Below are positions 53,736-63,111 of a DNA stretch of 64,000 nucleotides, piece by piece. This DNA is from Eurosta solidaginis. Taxonomy: Eukaryota; Arthropoda; Insecta; Diptera; Tephritidae. The notes beneath the pieces were generated by a model, which saw only the letters and a program-made list of their open reading frames with translations, ran no database searches and had not been told where the DNA came from. Position numbers and translations under genes: made by a program. The DNA is taken from contig NC_090324.1 in NCBI RefSeq assembly GCF_040869045.1, forward strand, positions 52,977,346 through 53,041,345, written 5' to 3'. Position 1 is the stretch's first letter; every line of letters begins with the position of its first letter.

Positions 53736-55073
53736 TGTGACGGACTTTTCCTTGCGCCGGGGTATGCTCAGTCCGTCCAGGATCCCTGTGGAATTAGAGA
53801 AGAATCCCTATCGTCTCCTTTTAAAGAGAAAGATCCCGTTTTGTTGTTAAAAAAAAAGAAACGTTATAAACTCTTTATTCCAAAATATTCAAACTACCCT
53901 TAAAGCTATGGCGACGGAGGTGGGAAACCACCGTCGGTTCTACGCCGATGGGGTTGGGAAAACCCCCACCGGGACTACGCTTAAACTAAAAATCTCAGAC
54001 TACTTCGTAAAGAAAGTGGAGGTGGAGAACCACCACTTCCTCCCAGTCGGTGGAGTTGGTAAAACCCCCACCGAGTATAGCTTAGCGGAGGTGGAAAAAC
54101 CACTACAATCCCTCTAAAGATGGGGTTGGAGAAACCTCCAAAGTAGCTAAAATAAAGAATTCGTGAGATGGAAAAATCCCAGGAGTCCCATTCACCGCTA
54201 AACAAGGCGTTCGCGAAATTTGTCGCCCTTTTATACTTATCCGCGCGCAGGTGGACAGTTATCCTACAACAATAAATTTTACTTATTATATGTATTTACT
54301 TAAGGTATCTTATATTTAACTGTATTATTATACCCATATATCGCATTATAAGTATTTATCTCCAAATTGCGTATGTAAAAATGCCTCTTGTACTGCCCCC
54401 CCTAACATGTGAGTTCGTTGGTACGCATATCCAGTTAGTTAGCATAGTTATTTTTGTTTTCCCTCTGCTGCTTGCTTATTGGGTCTTGTTGTTGTCGACG
54501 AGTTGGTTGCCCTTCGTAGGTAACTTGTGTCTAGTACCCACGCTCTGTTGTTGGTATGCTAACGTGACCGCTTCCTAGTACATTGCATTTTTTTTCGTTT
54601 CTCTTTGTGCGATGTCCGCCCCGACGGTTCGCTTTAATGCTTGCTGTGCTTGGTCGCAATGGCTTGGTATACGTATGTTTGATGTTTTAGGTGTTCTTGC
54701 AATGGGAGCTTATGTGTGTTGCTTATTGCATTGCTGTATTCCCAGCATTATTTAAAATTCCAGCCGGTTATGGGTTATCTGTAGAAATTATAATGTTCAA
54801 CCAAAATATTTACCGTATGCGGGCAGAGACAATTATTTAAACGAAGAAATTAGATGTTGTCATGAATGTTTACATGTATATTAGGGTAATTCAAAAATGA
54901 TTATTTTGTATGTGTAAATTTAATTCATATAATTCAGTTTTGTACATTTTACATGCTATATGTATAAATTCATTGTAATTCAAGTAGGATTTATACACGT
55001 TTTAATGAGTTTTGATAAATATTTGTAGGTTCGAATGTGTGGGCTCCAAAGCCGGTGGATTTGGGTCCTCACA
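53736..55073 (-). repeat. E4 3' LTR
   Basis: 1338 bp, TGTGACGG...GGTCCTCACA on the + strand. TATA box TATAAAAG on the minus strand at 54228-54235. Frames such as 54381-54578 recur in the other LTR by homology only. Confidence 0.93.
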
Positions 55074-55641
55074 CTCTCCCCTCACCTGCCGTAAGCAGGG
55101 TTACCGTTACCAGGCCGGTCCTAGTGATTCTCACTCGGTACGTGTGACCGTCTATGTTCCGATGGAACGTCCTCTTCCACCGCTTCGTCCGTACTACCTG
55201 TAAGTGCTCCCTGATGTCTCTCGCTAATTCCTCGGGGAGGGGTTCGACTCCGGTTCGGTTGGCCAATGTCTCGGTCGCCTCCGCTGTTGTCTTTTCGAGC
55301 CACCTCTCGATTTCTGTGAGCACATCCTCACCTTCGCCTATGTTGCCGTCACTCGCGTTGAGACTTAGTACGTCGCTGTCGTTGAGGCTGCCGTTGACCT
55401 CGTTGGTCAAACGGCTAAATATTTCGTCGTCGTCGTTGAGGCTGACGTTGACCTCGTTGGTCAAACGGCTAAATACTTCGTCGTCGTCGTTGAGGCTGCC
55501 GTTGACCTCGTTGGTCAAACGGCTAAATACTTCGTCGTCGTCGTGGAGGCTGCCGTTGACCTCATTGGTCAAACGCCTAAATACTTCGTCGTCGTTGACG
55601 TTCGTTGGTGGTCCCACTGCTGCGGAATGATGATGTACCAA
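55069..55641 (-). CDS. E4 third ORF in the env position, 18-residue repeats
   Basis: 190 codons, undamaged. Residues 16-86 are four near-identical units of 17-18 residues, NDDDEVFSRLTNEVNGSL. The middle is acidic; the C-terminus is basic (TKRWKRTFHRNIDGHTYRVR) and ends TAGEGRV, with the stop TGA formed by the first bases of the LTR (TGTGA). No signal peptide or membrane segment, so it is not a normal Env. E5 has the same C-terminus and two units of the repeat. The true start may lie upstream, since the given start is only the first available one. Function unknown; a nucleic-acid-binding accessory protein would fit the basic end, but that is a guess. Confidence 0.65.
   Translation of the reverse strand: MVHHHSAAVGPPTNVNDDEVFRRLTNEVNGSLHDDDEVFSRLTNEVNGSLNDDDEVFSRLTNEVNVSLNDDDEIFSRLTNEVNGSLNDSDVLSLNASDGNIGEGEDVLTEIERWLEKTTAEATETLANRTGVEPLPEELARDIREHLQVVRTKRWKRTFHRNIDGHTYRVRITRTGLVTVTLLTAGEGRV
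55074..55086 (-). promoter_or_regulatory. E4 polypurine tract
   Basis: GGTGAGGGGAGAG on the minus strand, directly before the 3' LTR; it also encodes the last residues of the third ORF. Confidence 0.85.
55381..55596 (-). repeat. Four 54-bp tandem units in the E4 third ORF
   Basis: Units start at 55381, 55435, 55489 and 55543 on the + strand (exact 54-bp spacing) and differ at only a few bases each. Confidence 0.92.
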
Positions 55642-55734
55642 TATACGAATGTAAATTCAAAGTTATACGTATATGTACTTTAGGGTATTTCAAAAAAATT
55701 ATGTCGGTAAATTTGAATATTGTAAAATTTGAAA

Positions 55735-55850
55735 AATGTGGTTTTGCGTGTGTGGCCCCAAGGCCGATGGATTTCGGTCCTCACGCTCTCTCCTCACCTG
55801 CCGTAATGTGACTTACTGTCACCATTGAAAAATTCAATTTCTCGTAGCGG
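55735..55850 (-). repeat. Internal second copy of ORF3 end, polypurine tract and LTR start
   Basis: GGCAGGTGAGGAGAGAGCGT and GAGGACCGAAATCCATCGGC on the minus strand correspond to the true border GGCAGGTGAGGGGAGAGTGT and GAGGACCCAAATCCACCGGC. About 60 bases of LTR-like sequence follow, and upstream MVTVSHITAGEERA parallels the third-ORF end LVTVTLLTAGEGRV. So the border region is present twice, this copy being diverged and lying between pol and the third ORF. Confidence 0.75.
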
Positions 55851-55866
55851 TTAATACTTGCGTTAT

Positions 55867-57567
55867 TTATAGGGTAATCTGTCGCGATCTGGGTCTTGTT
55901 CTAAAATGAAATGTTATGCAGAATTCCGTCACCAGGTTATAGCATTGGCTGGCTATGTGGTTGACGTAGTTCATTGTCGTCAGGATCCCGTTGTCTAGGG
56001 TTGGGGCTTGCGCTCGTGCTGTGTGCCACCCACTCCGGTCTTCATCTATCACCTGTTGGTTGTTGATTATGTCTGCGCGTTCGATTCCGAAACAATTTGA
56101 ACCTGAATTGGCGAGTGCTAGTGAACCACACGTCGCTACAGTGCTGTAATCCGTCTGATCTTCTTCCGTGACCTGGACTCTTTGCGATGTTGGTGCGCGT
56201 GGCGTTGCTCTTACTACGGCCAGTTGCTCTGTGTTCTCGGTTGATATCTCGGTGGAATGTTGGTTCGAGGTTCCACTACACGATGCTGATGATGGCGCGC
56301 GTCGTGTTGTTGCTATCGTCGTCGGTCGTCTCGTTTGTTCCCCGATGGGGACTTCAGTGAAGCCCTCATTCGGGGCTTGGCGGGGCGCTTTTGACTTACC
56401 ACGTTCGCGGGGTGAACGTATTCTTCTTTCTGTTTCTGGACTTGCTTCTTCTTCGACTGTCGCTTGATGGTATGCTTTTAGCTCGCTTATGTGTGCCGTC
56501 CTCCTTTTGCCGTTATGCACCTTGTCTAGCTCGACGAATACGGGCGATACGAAGTTCGTTACACGATGAGGCCCACTGTATCTTTGTGCTAACTTTGCTG
56601 CGAAATTGTCCACTGCTTTGGACAGCTGATGCTCTTTTACTAGTACCAAGTCGCCCACCGCCGGTTGCCATTGCCTCCTACGTAAATTATAATGCCTTGC
56701 CTGCTCCGCTGATGCTTGCTGTTGTCTACGACGTGCCATCTGATATACCTCTCGCATTTTCGCCATCTTTTCACTGAGAGCCACCTTCTCCTCGCCTGTG
56801 CCAAGTGTTTGCTCACCGTAGAGGGCGTTGGGGATCCTCGGTTCCCTACCCTGTACCACGAATGCTGGACTGTAGCCTGTTGACTCGCATACGCTCGTAT
56901 TCAGTGCTAGTGTAATCTCTGGCAACAACTCATCCCATGTCTTATGCTCCTTCCCAGTGAATTGTGCTATCATCCTCTTGATGTTACGATTCGCTCTCTC
57001 CGTCGGGTTCTCTTGCGGTGTGTACGGTGCCGTTAGCTGGTGCTTTATGCCGGCTTCTTGTAAAAACTTCTTGAAATTCCTGCTTGTGAACTGTGCTCCA
57101 TTGTCTGTGATTAGAATTTTTTGCGCGCCAAATCGGGCCAAAATCCTCTCCCTCATACCTCTGATCAAATTTTCCGTCGTCGCCTTCCGTATTGCTATGA
57201 TCTCTACCCATTTCGAGAATTTATCCACGAAAACTAATGCCATCGTATTACCATGCGTCGAACGAGGGAGTGGTCCAACGAAATCTGCAAAAACGGTAGC
57301 AAAAGGTTCATCTGAAATCTGCGTTAGCATCTTACCTGCAGCTTGTTGCTGGCTGGGTTTGTAGACTTGGCATGCGTGGCATTGTTGTACGTACTTCCGT
57401 ACGTCCCTGAACATCCCAGGCCAGTAATACCGCATCATTGCACGCGCGATGGATTTCCGTATCCCCATGTGCCCCGCGCTTGGTGTGTCGTGAATCTCGT
57501 TAAGCACTCTTCGCCTCTCCGATTTCGGTACGCATAACTTCCAGGGTACCGCATCCTCACCATCCAT
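55867..57567 (-). CDS. E4 integrase with long C-terminal tail
   Basis: 566 codons. Zinc module with HDTPSAGH and CHAC, core D in FADFVGPLP, D in ITDNGAQFTS, E in NPTERANRN, then RRRQWQPAVGDLVLVKEHQL and the GPHRV module with RRTAHISELKAYH. A tail of about 190 residues, low in complexity (Ser/Thr/Arg/Glu), follows and is shared with E5. In frame with the RNase H segment upstream except for a TGA at 57574-57576. Confidence 0.9.
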   Translation of the reverse strand: MDGEDAVPWKLCVPKSERRRVLNEIHDTPSAGHMGIRKSIARAMMRYYWPGMFRDVRKYVQQCHACQVYKPSQQQAAGKMLTQISDEPFATVFADFVGPLPRSTHGNTMALVFVDKFSKWVEIIAIRKATTENLIRGMRERILARFGAQKILITDNGAQFTSRNFKKFLQEAGIKHQLTAPYTPQENPTERANRNIKRMIAQFTGKEHKTWDELLPEITLALNTSVCESTGYSPAFVVQGREPRIPNALYGEQTLGTGEEKVALSEKMAKMREVYQMARRRQQQASAEQARHYNLRRRQWQPAVGDLVLVKEHQLSKAVDNFAAKLAQRYSGPHRVTNFVSPVFVELDKVHNGKRRTAHISELKAYHQATVEEEASPETERRIRSPRERGKSKAPRQAPNEGFTEVPIGEQTRRPTTIATTRRAPSSASCSGTSNQHSTEISTENTEQLAVVRATPRAPTSQRVQVTEEDQTDYSTVATCGSLALANSGSNCFGIERADIINNQQVIDEDRSGWHTARAQAPTLDNGILTTMNYVNHIASQCYNLVTEFCITFHFRTRPRSRQITL

Positions 57568-57573
57568 TTGACT

Positions 57574-58254
57574 TCAAATTCGTCTGTATAGTCTTCCTTC
57601 CTCTATGACGTATTCGGGAAACTTTTCTGGTGTCCTCGTTACTTCAGCCATCTTTGACATGTACCACTTGCAACTCAAACTTTCTTCATGTGTCGTAAGG
57701 CTACCCAGCTGTTCCTCCAGTGGCTGCCTCGACAGTGCATCTGCGACCACGTTCATCTTGCCCTTCCTATACTGCACGTCAAACGAATACTGCTGTAACT
57801 CGAGCGCCCATCTAGCGATCCGGCCTGACGGACTTTCGATCGCGTTCAACCATTTCAAAGCCAGGTGATCGGTGATAACCGTGAAATTGTACCCTTCTAA
57901 ATACGGTCTCATTTTCCTTATTGCCCACACGATTGCTAAACATTCCTTCTCAGTTGGTGAGTAGTTCATCTCGGCTTTATTCAGCCGGCGGCTAGCATAC
58001 GCTATTACTCGCTCTTCGTCATCCAACCCCTGTGTGAGAACTGCTCCGAGACCATAATCGCTCGCGTCTGTCTGTAATCGAAATCTTTTCGTAAAATCTG
58101 GGCAAGCTATTGCTGGTGCTTGTATTAGTGCATTCTTCAACGCTTCGAATGCCGCCTGTTGTTCTTCGGACCATTTCCACCTACTTCCCTTCTTCAACAT
58201 TGACGTCAGTGTGTGCGCAACTTGTGAAAGTCGGGTACGAACCTCCGGTACCAA
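57574..58254 (-). pseudogene. E4 pol: RT thumb end and RNase H
   Basis: 226 codons. RNase H blocks LQTDASDYGLGAVLTQG, EKECLAIVWAI, VITDHLALKWLNAI and VQYRKGKMNVVADALSR. Ends at TGA 57574-57576, where E5 reads Gly (RRIGSQVDGED), so a single base change is likely. Confidence 0.88.
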
Positions 58255-59564
58255 GAGACTATCCCCAGAAATCGCCTTAACTCTCGTATGTTGTGTGGTG
58301 GCGTCAGCTCCTTGATTGCCGCAACTTTGTCGGGATCCATGTGTATTCCTTCCTCGCTGACGACGTGTCCTAGATATTTCAAACTTTTCTTAAAAAACTC
58401 ACATTTCTCTGGGTTGATCTTCAGATTCGCCCTCCTTAGCCGCCGAAATACTTCCCCTAGGTGCTTTATATGCTCTTCCAAAGTTGTGCTGGTGATGATG
58501 ATATCATCCAGGTAGGCAAACGCATTTGGTTCCAACTCTGGGCCAATAACACGGTCGAGTGCTCGCTGAAACGTAGCCGGAGCGGAATGTAGACCGAACG
58601 GCATCACTTTCCAGTGATACAACCCTCGGCCAGGCACGGTAAATGCTGTATACTTCTTGCTATCTTCTTCCATCGGGATTTGCCAATAACCATTTTTGAG
58701 GTCCAGACTGCTGATAAAACGCACGCTACGTAGCCTATCTAAGATATGCTGTATTCTTGGGAGTGGGTACGCATCTGGCACTGAGCGAGCGTTGAGCTGC
58801 CGATAGTCAACGCAGAGTCTCCATTTGCCGTTCTTCTTCCGGGCTAGAACTATTGGTGCACTGTGTGGGCTGTGGGATGGTTCGATGCAACCCTTCTCTA
58901 TTAGCTCGTCTACCCCCTTGTTTATGATCTCCTGCATCTTTGGGTTCTTAGGGAAATACCGCTGTTTGATTGGACGGTCATCTCGCATCACTATCTTATG
59001 CGTGGCAATGTTGGATACTCCTGTCATCTCTTCGAAAATCTGTAATTCGCGCTTTAGAAACGTACTCACCGCAACGTCACTCCTCACGTCTTTCTCGATA
59101 CTTGCGCTACCTTCGTCCTCCATCATGGTTGTACACGTCACCATCTCCTGCGCTCTCTCTTCTGCTCGTAACGTCATTGTTTCGTTGCCACACCTCAGCT
59201 CAAATTTAGCCTTTGCCAGATAATCTGTCCCGATCACCACGCTGTCGACTAACCCAGGCAGAACTAACAACTCACTCTGATGCACTTGATCCCCCAGTTT
59301 TACCTCTGCGTCCACTGCCTCCGCTATCCATGCTACGCTACCATCGCCCATCACCACTCGTGTCTGTATCTTCTTGAGCTTCCGTGCTTCTATTTTCGCC
59401 GCTGTCTTCTCGCTGATGAAACTTCGTGTCGCCCCCGTATCTACTGACGCCATGACTTCCTCTCCATTCAGGGTTACTGCAGCCAAGATTCGCCCTTGGG
59501 TCTGCCTAAATGTACTTACTGAGTACGAGGTTGGGTTTGTTGAGACGCCACCCCTCGATACCAA
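58206..59564 (-). CDS. E4 pol: protease and reverse transcriptase
   Basis: 452 codons. Protease MASVDTGATRSFIS; RT with SSLDLKNGYWQIPM, MPFGLHSAPATFQRAL and the active site YLDD (58503-58514), then GIVSWYRRFVPDF, after which one base is missing at about 58229 and the frame ends. Overlaps gag by 49 bases in the -1 frame, which fits -1 frameshifting; the ATG at 59564 could also be used. Confidence 0.9.
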   Translation of the reverse strand: MVSRGGVSTNPTSYSVSTFRQTQGRILAAVTLNGEEVMASVDTGATRSFISEKTAAKIEARKLKKIQTRVVMGDGSVAWIAEAVDAEVKLGDQVHQSELLVLPGLVDSVVIGTDYLAKAKFELRCGNETMTLRAEERAQEMVTCTTMMEDEGSASIEKDVRSDVAVSTFLKRELQIFEEMTGVSNIATHKIVMRDDRPIKQRYFPKNPKMQEIINKGVDELIEKGCIEPSHSPHSAPIVLARKKNGKWRLCVDYRQLNARSVPDAYPLPRIQHILDRLRSVRFISSLDLKNGYWQIPMEEDSKKYTAFTVPGRGLYHWKVMPFGLHSAPATFQRALDRVIGPELEPNAFAYLDDIIITSTTLEEHIKHLGEVFRRLRRANLKINPEKCEFFKKSLKYLGHVVSEEGIHMDPDKVAAIKELTPPHNIRELRRFLGIVSWYRRFVPDFHKLRTH

Positions 59565-60379
59565 TGGGGTCTCTGCCCGTTTCCCTGCTGTCCACGACAG
59601 CAGTCACGCCTTAGTATACCTACTCGGCCACACTGCCAGCAGAAATCCCTTCGTTCGTTTGGACACCCATGTGCGTAGTGTCCGCTTTCCCCGCATCGCC
59701 TGCATGCGTTCCGTGGATCGATGGGCCCTTGGCGTGGTGTCGTCGCATGCTCTGGCGTGCTCGCTTGTCGTTGCACCTCCGTTCTCCGATCCCCTTGCTT
59801 CTCATCTTCGTGTATATATTGATAATGCTCGGTTGGCCGTCGCGGCACAAAAGGTTTCGCCGCCGGCCTCAGCGGTTCTTTCTCCGGTATGATGTTCTCG
59901 TAATCCTCGGCCATGCTTACCAGTTCCTCTAAGCTGGTGAACTCGCTCCGTTTGATGTAAAGCTTGTACTCTCGTCGACAATTTCTGTAAATCCGGTTCA
60001 GCTTCTGCTCGCTGTTGTAGTCAGCGTGACGCATGAGTGCCTGTAACGATAAAACGTAATCCTTAAACTGCTCACCTGCGCGCTGCGTACGCTGACGGAT
60101 CTCGTCATCTATCTTCTCGAAATACCTCGAGCTCAGGAAAAATTTTAGAAAGTCCTTCTTGAAGGCTTCCCACTCTTGCCACTGCCTGTTGTTGTTCCGG
60201 TACCACACCAAGGCCTTGTCCTTCAGCAACTCAGGTAACGCTCGTGGGATGGAATCGCGACCAACTTCGTAACTGTCGGCCAGCTCCTCCACCCGTTCAA
60301 TAAAACATAGCGGGTCCTTACCACCGTCATATTTCAGACCCCACTTACGGACTCGGTCCATTACGTTGGCGTGCGACAT
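59516..60379 (-). CDS. E4 Gag
   Basis: 287 residues, undamaged. The capsid domain begins almost at the N-terminus (RVRKWGLKYDGGKDPLCFIE), in line with the capsid start of E1 but without any RING domain. The CCHC knuckle CRRCGESGHYAHGC is at 226-239; a second motif at 247-260 (CWQCGRVGILRRDC) has Ile at the His position, with the same C-x2-C-x9-C spacing as in E1 and E2. Basic, Gln-rich end. Confidence 0.9.
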   Translation of the reverse strand: MSHANVMDRVRKWGLKYDGGKDPLCFIERVEELADSYEVGRDSIPRALPELLKDKALVWYRNNNRQWQEWEAFKKDFLKFFLSSRYFEKIDDEIRQRTQRAGEQFKDYVLSLQALMRHADYNSEQKLNRIYRNCRREYKLYIKRSEFTSLEELVSMAEDYENIIPEKEPLRPAAKPFVPRRPTEHYQYIHEDEKQGDRRTEVQRQASTPEHATTPRQGPIDPRNACRRCGESGHYAHGCPNERRDFCWQCGRVGILRRDCCRGQQGNGQRPHWYRGVASQQTQPRTQ

Positions 60380-60512
60380 CGTGCGCGTCTACTCTGAATT
60401 CCCTTGTGTGATCTTCCTGTGATTTTACCACCTGTTATCCTTTGGTGGATTGTACTCCTCTCGTGATTATCCTCGTATTGTTACTTGTTTCCCATGAGTC
60501 TATGCATTCAGA

Positions 60513-60530
60513 GTCCCTGCTCGGGCGCCA
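60513..60530 (-). promoter_or_regulatory. E4 primer-binding site, tRNA-Lys(UUU)-like
   Basis: TGGCGCCCGAGCAGGGAC on the minus strand, 2 bases from the LTR. It equals the usual lysine (UUU) primer site except for one base (GAG for GAA). Confidence 0.8.
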
Positions 60531-60532
60531 TT

Positions 60533-61938
60533 TGTGACGGACTTTTCCTTGCGCCGGGGTATGCTCAGTCCGTCCAGGATCCCTGTGGAATTAGAGAAGA
60601 ATCCCTATCGTCTCCTTTTAAAGAGAAAGATCCCGTTTTGTTGTTAAAAAAAATAAACGTTATAAACTCTTTATTCCAAAATATTCAAACTACCCTTAAA
60701 GCTATGGCGACGGAGGTGGGAAACCACCGTCGGTTCTACGCCGATGGGGTTGGGAAAACCCCCACCGGGACTACGCTTAAACTAAAAATCTCTGACTACT
60801 TCGTAAAGAAAGTGGAGGTGGAGAACCACCACTTCCTCCCAGTCGGTGGAGTTGGTAAAACCCCCACCGAGTATATAGCTTAAGAATACCCTGTTCTTTC
60901 TGAAGGTTGCGGAGGTGGAAAAACCACCACAATCCCTCTAACGATGGGGTTGGAGAAACCCCCAAAGTTGCTAAAATAAAGAACTCGTGAGATGGAAAAA
61001 TCCCAGGAGTCCCATTCACCGCTAAACAAGGCGTTAGCAGGCTACTATACCTAGCTGGCTACTGTCCCAATTCGCGAAATTTGTCGCCCTTTTATACTTA
61101 TCCACGCGCAGGTGGACAGTTATCCTACAACAATAAATTTTACTTATTATATGTATTTACTTAAGGTATCTTACATTTAACTGTATTATTCTACCCATAT
61201 ATCGCATTATAAGTATTTATCTCCAAATTGCGTATGTAAAAAAGCCTCTTGTACTGCCCCCCCCTAACATGTGAGTTCGTTGGTACGCATCTCCAGTTAG
61301 TTAGCATAGTTATTTTTGTTTTCCCTCTGCTGCTTGCTTATTGGGTCTTGTTGTTGTCGACGACTTGGTTGCCCTTCGTAGGTAACTTGTGTCTAGTACC
61401 CACGCTGTGTTGTTGGTATGCTAACGTGACCGCTTCCTAGTACATTGCATTTCTTTTTTCCTTTCTCTTTGTGCGATGTCCGCCCCGACGGTTCGCTTTA
61501 ATGCTTGCTGTGCTTGGTCGCAATGGCTTGGTATACGTATGTTTGTATATTTTAGGTGTTCTTGCAATGGGAGCTTATGTGTGTTGCTTATTGCATTGCT
61601 GTATTCCCAGCATTATTTAAAATTCCAGCCGGTTATGGGTTATCTGTGGAAATTATAATGTTCAACCAAAATATTTACCGTATGCGGGCAGAGACAATTA
61701 TTTAAACGAAGAAATTAGATGTTGTCATGAATGTTTACATGTATATTAGGGTAATTCAAAAATGATTATTTTGTATGTGTAAATTTAATTCATATAATTC
61801 AGTTTTGTACATTTTACATGCTATATGTATAAATTCATTGTAATTCAAGTAGGATTTATACACGTTTTAATGAGTTTTGATAAATATTTGTAGGTTCGAA
61901 TGTGTGGGCTCCAAAGCCGGTGGATTTGGGTCCTCACA
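60533..61938 (-). repeat. E4 5' LTR
   Basis: 1406 bp. TATA box TATAAAAG on the minus strand at 61089-61096. Has insertions of about 30 bases (near 60880-60910) and 37 bases (near 61035-61072) compared with the 3' LTR. Confidence 0.93.
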
Positions 61939-63111
61939 CATCCAAACACCTGCATGCCCAAGTTTCGGGCATCAATAATACAATGTCTGCACAAGTAAAA
62001 GAAGCGTACAACATACAACTGCGGTCACCAACAGACCCATTAGTCGAGATCAATAGATCATGCTGGTTTTACCACAACTAAAAGGGAATCTTCCCACTTG
62101 CCACATAAACGCAATGACTAGGTAAGCATTCCCTGATTTAGTACTGGCTAACAAAAGATTCTTTGTCAGGGACCGTAACGACAGCCTGTATAGTGTATGC
62201 AACATAAATTTATCAGAGCCCTAGGAAACACGTCAAACCAAATCGCCCCATCGTCGAAAATATAAAGCAACATCGAACAGCCAAACCAGTTGCCAATGCC
62301 TAGTGCACAACCATGTCAAACCTTACTTCGTGTGTGTGAATGTATGTATGCGTGGAAAGTATGTTCCCTTGTGAAAGCGTGAATGTCTATATAGATAGCT
62401 TGTAGGAGTAGGTTTTAGTGGCTGTGTAGGCATGTATGAATATGTGAATAACGTTTAGTGGCAAGAATGCATAGGTAATTCCTTCGGGTGCTGAGTGAAA
62501 AACGGACGAGGGAAACCTGCCGTTCCACTTTGGTGATGGTAGCGCTTAATGGCCGAAATAAAATATAAATTAATGATCGAAGTGTTCAAGACCGAAAAGG
62601 ACGTCTTACATATAACCAGTGCGTAAAAAAAAGAAAATATTAAACAAGTTTTTTTATAAAGCGGACTTATTTTTTTTACTGCAAGTGACCGCAAGTTTAC
62701 GGAACTGGCCACCGCACAGTGTTTCGTGTAGAACAAGCTAGCTGGACAAAATTATTTTATGAGATTTTCCGTTTCATATGCAGTCATTTATTACAACTAC
62801 GTCATTTTTTTCAGCCATATGTTCTTTTTTTATTTTTTTCCAAAATTTTACTTCATATGCATACATCTGCTTATTTCATATACAGTACATAAGTGACATA
62901 GATCCAAAAAAATTTAAAGGACTTAAGAATATTACTGTATTGTACTTAAATTGAATGCACTACAAATCTCAACACTATAAAATATTCTAAAAATTCGAAA
63001 AAAAATTAAAATTTTTTATGAAAATTCGACGAATTTTTTCAAACATTTTTTAAATATAATTTAGTTTTTGTTATAGATCGTGACAAATTTTCTTATGGAA
63101 ATATTTGTAGG
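61877..63111. repeat. Tandem duplication, first copy (1235 bp)
   Basis: Contains the last 62 bases of the E4 LTR plus flanking DNA. No gene recognised; a minus-strand 93-codon frame (62455-62736) without known features occurs in both copies. 62760-63100 is AT-rich. Confidence 0.9.

Larger units (their letters stand above)
53736..61938 (-). mobile_element. E4: full-length Ty3/Gypsy element with a third ORF
   Basis: 8203 bp, LTR to LTR, with target duplication CATC (53732-53735, 61939-61942). Minus strand: lysine-type primer site, gag, pol in the -1 frame, third ORF, polypurine tract, LTR. Pol has one frameshift and one nonsense codon. The two LTRs differ by two insertions of about 30 and 37 bases in the 5' copy plus scattered changes, so this is not a very recent insertion. 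E5 is a diverged relative. Confidence 0.93.

Noticed and set aside
54381..54578. Hydrophobic frames in the E4 LTRs (also 61249-61440)
   Set aside because: They are the same LTR sequence seen twice, without sign of selection; membrane-like composition comes from T-rich DNA.
55381..55596. Plus-strand coding in the repeats (frame 55154-55630)
   Set aside because: It is the complement of the minus-strand third ORF; the minus frame has the homologue in E5.
62455..62736. 93-codon minus-strand frame, repeated at 63690-63971
   Set aside because: Identity of the two copies reflects the tandem duplication, not conservation; no known domain.
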